Made by a program: the position numbers and the translations under genes
Source: Proteobacteria bacterium UBA4656
GTDB lineage: Bacteria > Pseudomonadota > Gammaproteobacteria > Xanthomonadales > Ahniellaceae
DNA: 17,375 nucleotides
Direction of reading: 5' to 3'
Assembly (NCBI GenBank): GCA_002405525.1
Contig: DHLY01000126.1
Span: 1 to 17,375, forward strand
Shown: in pieces, positions 13,616 to 17,375 of the stretch
Numbering within the stretch: position 1 is the first letter of the stretch
How the letters are laid out: the number at the start of each line of letters is the position of its first letter
Notes under the pieces: model-generated
Seen by the model: only the letters and a program-made list of their open reading frames with translations
What the model was told of the DNA's origin: nothing
The model's database searches: none

Positions 13616-16600
13616 ATGCCCCGCTTGTCCTTCCTGGTCGTGATCGCTGCGGCCCTGCTGCCCGCGTCCGACGTCCTTGCCGATTCCGCCGCCGGCGAGG
13701 CCCGCGTGCTGCGCTATCCCGACATCTCGCACACCCACATCGCCCTCGTGCTCGGCGGTGACCTGTTCACCGTCGGTCGCGACGGCGGGCAGGCCACGCG
13801 CCTGACCAGCGCGGTGGGCGAGGAGTTGTACCCGAAGTTCTCGCCCGACGGTGCCTGGGTCGCGTATTCGGCCGAGTTCACCGGCAGCCGCCAGGTGTTC
13901 GTGATACCGGCCGGTGGCGGCACGCCGCGCCAGCTCACCTTCCACAACGACGCGGGCCCGATGCCGTTCCGCGGCGGCACCGACTACCGCGTGCTCGACT
14001 GGACGCCGGACGGCAAATCCATCGTGGTGCGCATGAACCGGCTGCCCTACGACGAGCGCGGCGGGCGGCCGTATCTCGTGCCGTTCGAGGGCGGGATCGA
14101 GACCCCGCTGGCGGTGCCTGAATCCGGCGGCGGGTCGCTGTCGCCCGATGGGCGCTCGTTCGTCTACACGCCGATCGACGCCGACTGGCGCGGCTGGAAG
14201 CGCTATCGCGGCGGCCGCGCGCCGGACGTGTGGATCTACGACCTCGCGCGCAACACCTCGCGCCAGTTGACCACCTTCGCCGGCATGGACCAGAACCCGG
14301 CGTGGATCGGCGACACGGTGTACTTCGCCTCCGATCGCACCGGCACGCTGAACCTGTACGCGATGCCGGCGGATGCCGAGCGCGAGGCCACGGCCCCGCG
14401 TGCGCTCACCACCTTCACCGACTTCGACGTGCTCTGGCCCTCGGGCGGCCCGGACGCCGTCGTGTTCGAGCAGGGCGGCTTCCTGTGGCGCCACGACGCG
14501 GGCGCGACCGGCGCGGTGAAGGTGCCGGTGCGCATCGGCGACGACGCGGCCGGTGCGCTGCCGCGCTTCGTCGACGTCGCGCCCAACATCGAGTCCTTCG
14601 GCCTGTCGCCGGACGGCGCGCGCGCGGTGTTCGGCGCGCGCGGCGAGGTGTTCACCGTGCCGGCCAAGGACGGCATCGCGCGCAACATCAGCCGCACGCC
14701 GGCCTTCCGCGAGCACAGCGTGTCGTGGTCGCCGGACGGCAGGACCGTGGCCTATTTGTCCGACGAGAGCGGCGAGTACGAGATCTGGGTGCGCCCGCAG
14801 GATGGGCGCGGCAGCGCACGGCGCATCACCACCGACGGCACGGTGTGGAAGTTCCCGCCGGTCTGGGCGCCGGACTCGAAGCACCTGGCCTACGCCGACA
14901 AGGACCTGCGCCTGCGCGTGGTCGACGTCGCCTCCGGCCGGGTCACCGACGTCGACCGCGGCGGGGTGGAGGACATCACCGAATACACCTGGTCGCCCGA
15001 TTCGCGCTGGCTCGCCTACGCCAAGACCAATTCGACCCGCATGCAGTCCATCTGGGCCTGGTCGATGGGTTCCGGCAAGACGTCCCAGCTCACCTCCGAC
15101 CAGGCCAACGAGTTCTCGCCGGTCTTCGACCCGCAGGGCCGGTACCTGTACTTCTTGTCCAACCGCGACTACTCGGGCCTGACCTTCAGCGCCTACGAGT
15201 TCGACTACCTCTACGCCAACGCCACCCGCATCTACGCGGCCACGCTTTCCGCCGACGGCCCGGCGCTGAACCGGCCGAAGTCGGACGAGACCGCGGCCGC
15301 CGCCGGCGCGCCGGCGAAGGGCGCCAAGGACGCCCAGGGCAAGGCCGACGCCAAGCCCGCGATGAAGTTCGACCTCGCCGGCTTCAACGACCGCGTGGTG
15401 GCGCTCAACGTCCCGCCCGGCAACTACCAGGGCCTGTCGGCCAACGGCAGCGCGGTGTTCTTCGGTGCGGCGACCAACCCGCAGGGCGGCCCGCTGGTCC
15501 TGCGCACGCTGGCGATCGACGGCGACAAGCCCGAGGACGTGGCCGCCGGCATCACCGCGTACACGCTGTCCGCCGATGGCAACAAGATCCTCGTGCGCAG
15601 CGGCAACGACTGGGCCATCGTCGACGCCAAGCCCGGCCAGGACGTGTCGAAGTCGAAGCTGGACCTGTCGGGCCTGCAACTGAAGATCGACCCGCGCACC
15701 GAGTGGTCGCAGATGTACGTCGACGCCTGGCGCATCCTGCGCGACTGGTTCTACGACCCCGGCATGCACGGCGGCATCGAGCGCTGGAACGCGATCCGCG
15801 ACCGCTACGCGCCGCTGGCCGCGGCGGTCACCACGCGCGAGGACTTCAACTACGTGCTGCACGAGATCGCCGGCGAGGCCAATGCCGGCCACGTCTACGT
15901 CGAGCGCGGCCCGTCGGCCAGCGCCGAGGTGCAGCGCAGGCCCGGCGGCCTGCTCGGCGCCGAGTTCGACGCCGATCCGTCCGGCTACTTCCGCATCGCG
16001 CGCATCTTCCGCGGCGAGAACTGGGATGCCGCCAACCGCTCGCCGCTGGACGAACCCGGCGTGGGCGTGAAGGAGGGCGAGTTCCTCATCGCCGTCGACG
16101 GCGTCGACGCGCGATCGGTGCGCAATCCGTGGGCGCTGCTGGAGAACAAGGCCGACCAGGTGGTCGAACTCACGGTCAACGCGCGCCCGTCGGCCGACGG
16201 TGCGCGCACCGTGCGCGTGAAGACCATCGCCAACGAGCAGAACCTGCGCTACCTCGCCTGGGTGTCGGAGCGCCGCGCCATCGTCGACCGCCTCTCGGGC
16301 GGCCGCATCGGCTACATCCACCTGCCCAACACCGCGCAGGACGGCAATCGCGAGTTGAACAAGTGGCTGGCCCCGCTGGCGCACAAGGACGCGCTGATCA
16401 TCGACGACCGCTACAACGGCGGCGGCTTCATCCCCGACCGCATGATCGAACTGCTCGCGCGCACCCCGCTCAACTACTGGAAGCGCCGCGGGCTGGAGCC
16501 GCAGCCCACGCCCAACATCGTGCACCGCGGGCCGAAGGCGATGCTGGTCAACGGCCTGTCCAGTTCCGGCGGCGACGCCCTGCCGTACTACTTCCGCAAG

Positions 16601-16906
16601 CTGGGCCTCGGCAAGCTGATCGGCACCCGCACCTGGGGCGGGCTGATCGGCATCTCCGGTAATCCCTCGCTGGTCGACGGCGGCTCGATCCTCGCCGCGA
16701 CCTTCCGCTTCATGTCCACGGACGGGTCATGGGCGGTCGAGAACGAAGGCGTGGCGCCCGACATCGAGGTGGTCGACCGCCCCGAACTGGTCGCCGCCGG
16801 CCGCGACCCGTCGCTGGAGAAGGCGGTCGAGGTCCTGCTGGAGGAGCTGCGCGCCAATCCCCCGCAGCCGGTGGTGGCCCCGCCGGCGCCGACGGAGTTC
16901 CGCTGA
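13616..16906 (+). CDS. Tricorn-type S41 protease, secreted
   Basis: This 1096-residue protein has the full tricorn architecture: a first beta-propeller with WD40-like/TolB-like blades (about 35-310, 'FSPDGAWVAYSAE'), a second propeller (about 320-680, 'WSPDGRTVAYLSD'), an Ala/Lys-rich linker inside the second (about 555-585), an S41 core with PDZ-like domain (about 770-870), and the catalytic C-terminus. Active-site candidates by alignment with tricorn are His759 (NAGHVYV), nucleophile Ser984 (SSSGGDALPYYF) and Glu1042 or Glu1044 (VENEGVAPD). Tricorn degrades oligopeptides of a few residues released by larger proteases. The first 22 residues are a signal peptide (hydrophobic core, cleavage after DVLA), so this one acts in the periplasm or outside. 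The ATG at 13616 has AGGAG five bases before it and starts the signal peptide; the frame upstream is open but not family-like. Confidence 0.95.
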   Translation: MPRLSFLVVIAAALLPASDVLADSAAGEARVLRYPDISHTHIALVLGGDLFTVGRDGGQATRLTSAVGEELYPKFSPDGAWVAYSAEFTGSRQVFVIPAGGGTPRQLTFHNDAGPMPFRGGTDYRVLDWTPDGKSIVVRMNRLPYDERGGRPYLVPFEGGIETPLAVPESGGGSLSPDGRSFVYTPIDADWRGWKRYRGGRAPDVWIYDLARNTSRQLTTFAGMDQNPAWIGDTVYFASDRTGTLNLYAMPADAEREATAPRALTTFTDFDVLWPSGGPDAVVFEQGGFLWRHDAGATGAVKVPVRIGDDAAGALPRFVDVAPNIESFGLSPDGARAVFGARGEVFTVPAKDGIARNISRTPAFREHSVSWSPDGRTVAYLSDESGEYEIWVRPQDGRGSARRITTDGTVWKFPPVWAPDSKHLAYADKDLRLRVVDVASGRVTDVDRGGVEDITEYTWSPDSRWLAYAKTNSTRMQSIWAWSMGSGKTSQLTSDQANEFSPVFDPQGRYLYFLSNRDYSGLTFSAYEFDYLYANATRIYAATLSADGPALNRPKSDETAAAAGAPAKGAKDAQGKADAKPAMKFDLAGFNDRVVALNVPPGNYQGLSANGSAVFFGAATNPQGGPLVLRTLAIDGDKPEDVAAGITAYTLSADGNKILVRSGNDWAIVDAKPGQDVSKSKLDLSGLQLKIDPRTEWSQMYVDAWRILRDWFYDPGMHGGIERWNAIRDRYAPLAAAVTTREDFNYVLHEIAGEANAGHVYVERGPSASAEVQRRPGGLLGAEFDADPSGYFRIARIFRGENWDAANRSPLDEPGVGVKEGEFLIAVDGVDARSVRNPWALLENKADQVVELTVNARPSADGARTVRVKTIANEQNLRYLAWVSERRAIVDRLSGGRIGYIHLPNTAQDGNRELNKWLAPLAHKDALIIDDRYNGGGFIPDRMIELLARTPLNYWKRRGLEPQPTPNIVHRGPKAMLVNGLSSSGGDALPYYFRKLGLGKLIGTRTWGGLIGISGNPSLVDGGSILAATFRFMSTDGSWAVENEGVAPDIEVVDRPELVAAGRDPSLEKAVEVLLEELRANPPQPVVAPPAPTEFR

Positions 16907-16953
16907 GGCTCGGGTGCCGCACACGGTGCCGAAGCGAGCGCAGCACGCGACCT

Positions 16954-17024
16954 AGGGTGCACTGAGTCCGCGAATTGCACCGAGCCCATCGGTGCGGCGC
17001 AATTCGCGCTGCGCGTTGCACCCT
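16954..17024. repeat. Nested palindromic intergenic repeat / convergent terminator
   Basis: Outer arms AGGGTGCA (16954-16961) and TGCACCCT (17017-17024) enclose CGCGAATTGC (16969-16978) and GCAATTCGCG (16999-17008), which enclose ACCGA and TCGGT around a GCCCA loop. The three nested stems are separated by short bulges. It lies between two convergent genes and can fold on either strand. The 'TAGGGTGCA...TGCACCCT' ends resemble repeats scattered in many proteobacterial genomes; that is from memory, not searched. Confidence 0.6.
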
Positions 17025-17031
17025 GCGCGGC

Positions 17032-17375
17032 TCAGCCGGGCGCTTTGGCGCGCTCTCGCTCCTGGTCTCCGGTCTCCGAACGGCACCGTGCGGTCAAGGC
17101 CGCCATCGCCTGCCGGAACGGACGCGGACCATGGCTGATGCGGGCCACGCCGATGCGCGCGAGCGCCGAGGTCGGCGGCGTGCTTCCGGTGGCCATGACG
17201 TTGATCGGCAGCGCGCAGCCGGCGCAGACCCGTGCGATCAGGTCCGGCGCGACCAGGCCGGGTACGAAGAACCCGTCGGCGCCGGCCTGCGCATAGGACT
17301 CGCAGCGGGCGCTCGCCGACTCGACGTGCGCGCCGTGGGAGGCCGGCTCGAAGGCCAGGCACACGTCCCTCCGCG
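17032..17375 (-). CDS. Isocitrate lyase/PEP mutase family protein, C-terminal part (partial)
   Basis: The frame runs from the right window edge to the stop at 17032-17034 on the minus strand and gives about 113 residues of the C-terminal half of a TIM-barrel protein. 'ARCESYAQAGADGFFVPGLVAPDLIARVCAG', 'LPINVMATGSTPPTSALARIGVARISHGPRPFRQAMAAL' and similar stretches are typical of the isocitrate lyase/phosphoenolpyruvate phosphonomutase superfamily (the oxaloacetate decarboxylase/2-methylisocitrate lyase-like branch), which cleaves or forms C-C or P-C bonds next to a carboxylate using Mg2+. The metal ligands and the catalytic loop (KKCG or equivalent) would lie in the missing N-terminal half, so the reaction cannot be named. 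The tail 'SETGDQERERAKAPG' looks disordered. It converges with the tricorn-type gene. Confidence 0.75.
   Translation of the reverse strand, partial: RRDVCLAFEPASHGAHVESASARCESYAQAGADGFFVPGLVAPDLIARVCAGCALPINVMATGSTPPTSALARIGVARISHGPRPFRQAMAALTARCRSETGDQERERAKAPG

Noticed and set aside
13580..16525. A 981-residue open frame on the minus strand opposite the tricorn-type gene
   Set aside because: It is Arg/Ala/Val/His-rich with no domain, and is the antisense of a gene with clear signal peptide, propellers and active site. Long antisense frames are expected at this GC content.
14230..16662. An 810-residue plus-strand frame inside the tricorn-type gene
   Set aside because: A frame-shifted shadow: Arg-rich, no motif, no ribosome site.

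Overview
The window is very GC-rich DNA from what looks like a gammaproteobacterium of the Xanthomonadaceae/Lysobacteraceae group (Lysobacter, Luteimonas or a relative). The main evidence is a pair of quorum-sensing genes whose products match Xanthomonas RpfC and RpfF almost residue for residue at their diagnostic positions. Genus-level placement is inference. I see no rRNA, tRNA, CRISPR array, phage gene or complete insertion sequence.

Layout. (1) 1-193 is the 3' end of a penicillin-binding protein 1C gene, followed by 589 bp without a supportable gene and a small NTF2-like gene (783-1190). (2) 1593-5469 is a diffusible signal factor (DSF) quorum-sensing block. rpfC (sensor kinase, +) converges with rpfF (DSF synthase, -). 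rpfF follows a PF10118-type protein with a clear di-iron ligand pattern in an apparent two-gene operon. rpfG, rpfH and rpfB, the usual partners, are not here. (3) 5621-7250 holds gloB (glyoxalase II) and a HAD phosphatase, separated by a roughly 150-bp sequence with imperfect terminal inverted repeats. (4) 7343-9418 is a secreted GH97 alpha-glucosidase of the inverting SusB type. (5) 9498-13339 is a divergent signalling pair: a transmembrane Ser/Thr kinase with nine 42-residue TPR units, and a diguanylate cyclase with an N-terminal FHA phosphothreonine-binding domain. (6) 13616-16906 is a secreted tricorn-type protease. A large nested palindrome separates it from the C-terminal part of an isocitrate lyase/PEP mutase family gene that runs off the right edge (17032-17375, -).

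How they may work together. RpfF makes the DSF signal and RpfC senses it. The di-iron protein beside rpfF is well placed to modify the fatty-acyl signal or its precursor. In Xanthomonas, RpfC output goes through RpfG to cyclic-di-GMP degradation. Here no RpfG is adjacent, but a cyclic-di-GMP synthase that could read Ser/Thr phosphorylation lies about 9 kb away. The GH97 and tricorn enzymes both carry signal peptides and fit a predatory or polymer-degrading lifestyle, with processing of imported oligosaccharides and peptides in the periplasm. The most interesting parts are the partial rpf locus with its di-iron partner and the kinase/FHA-GGDEF pair.
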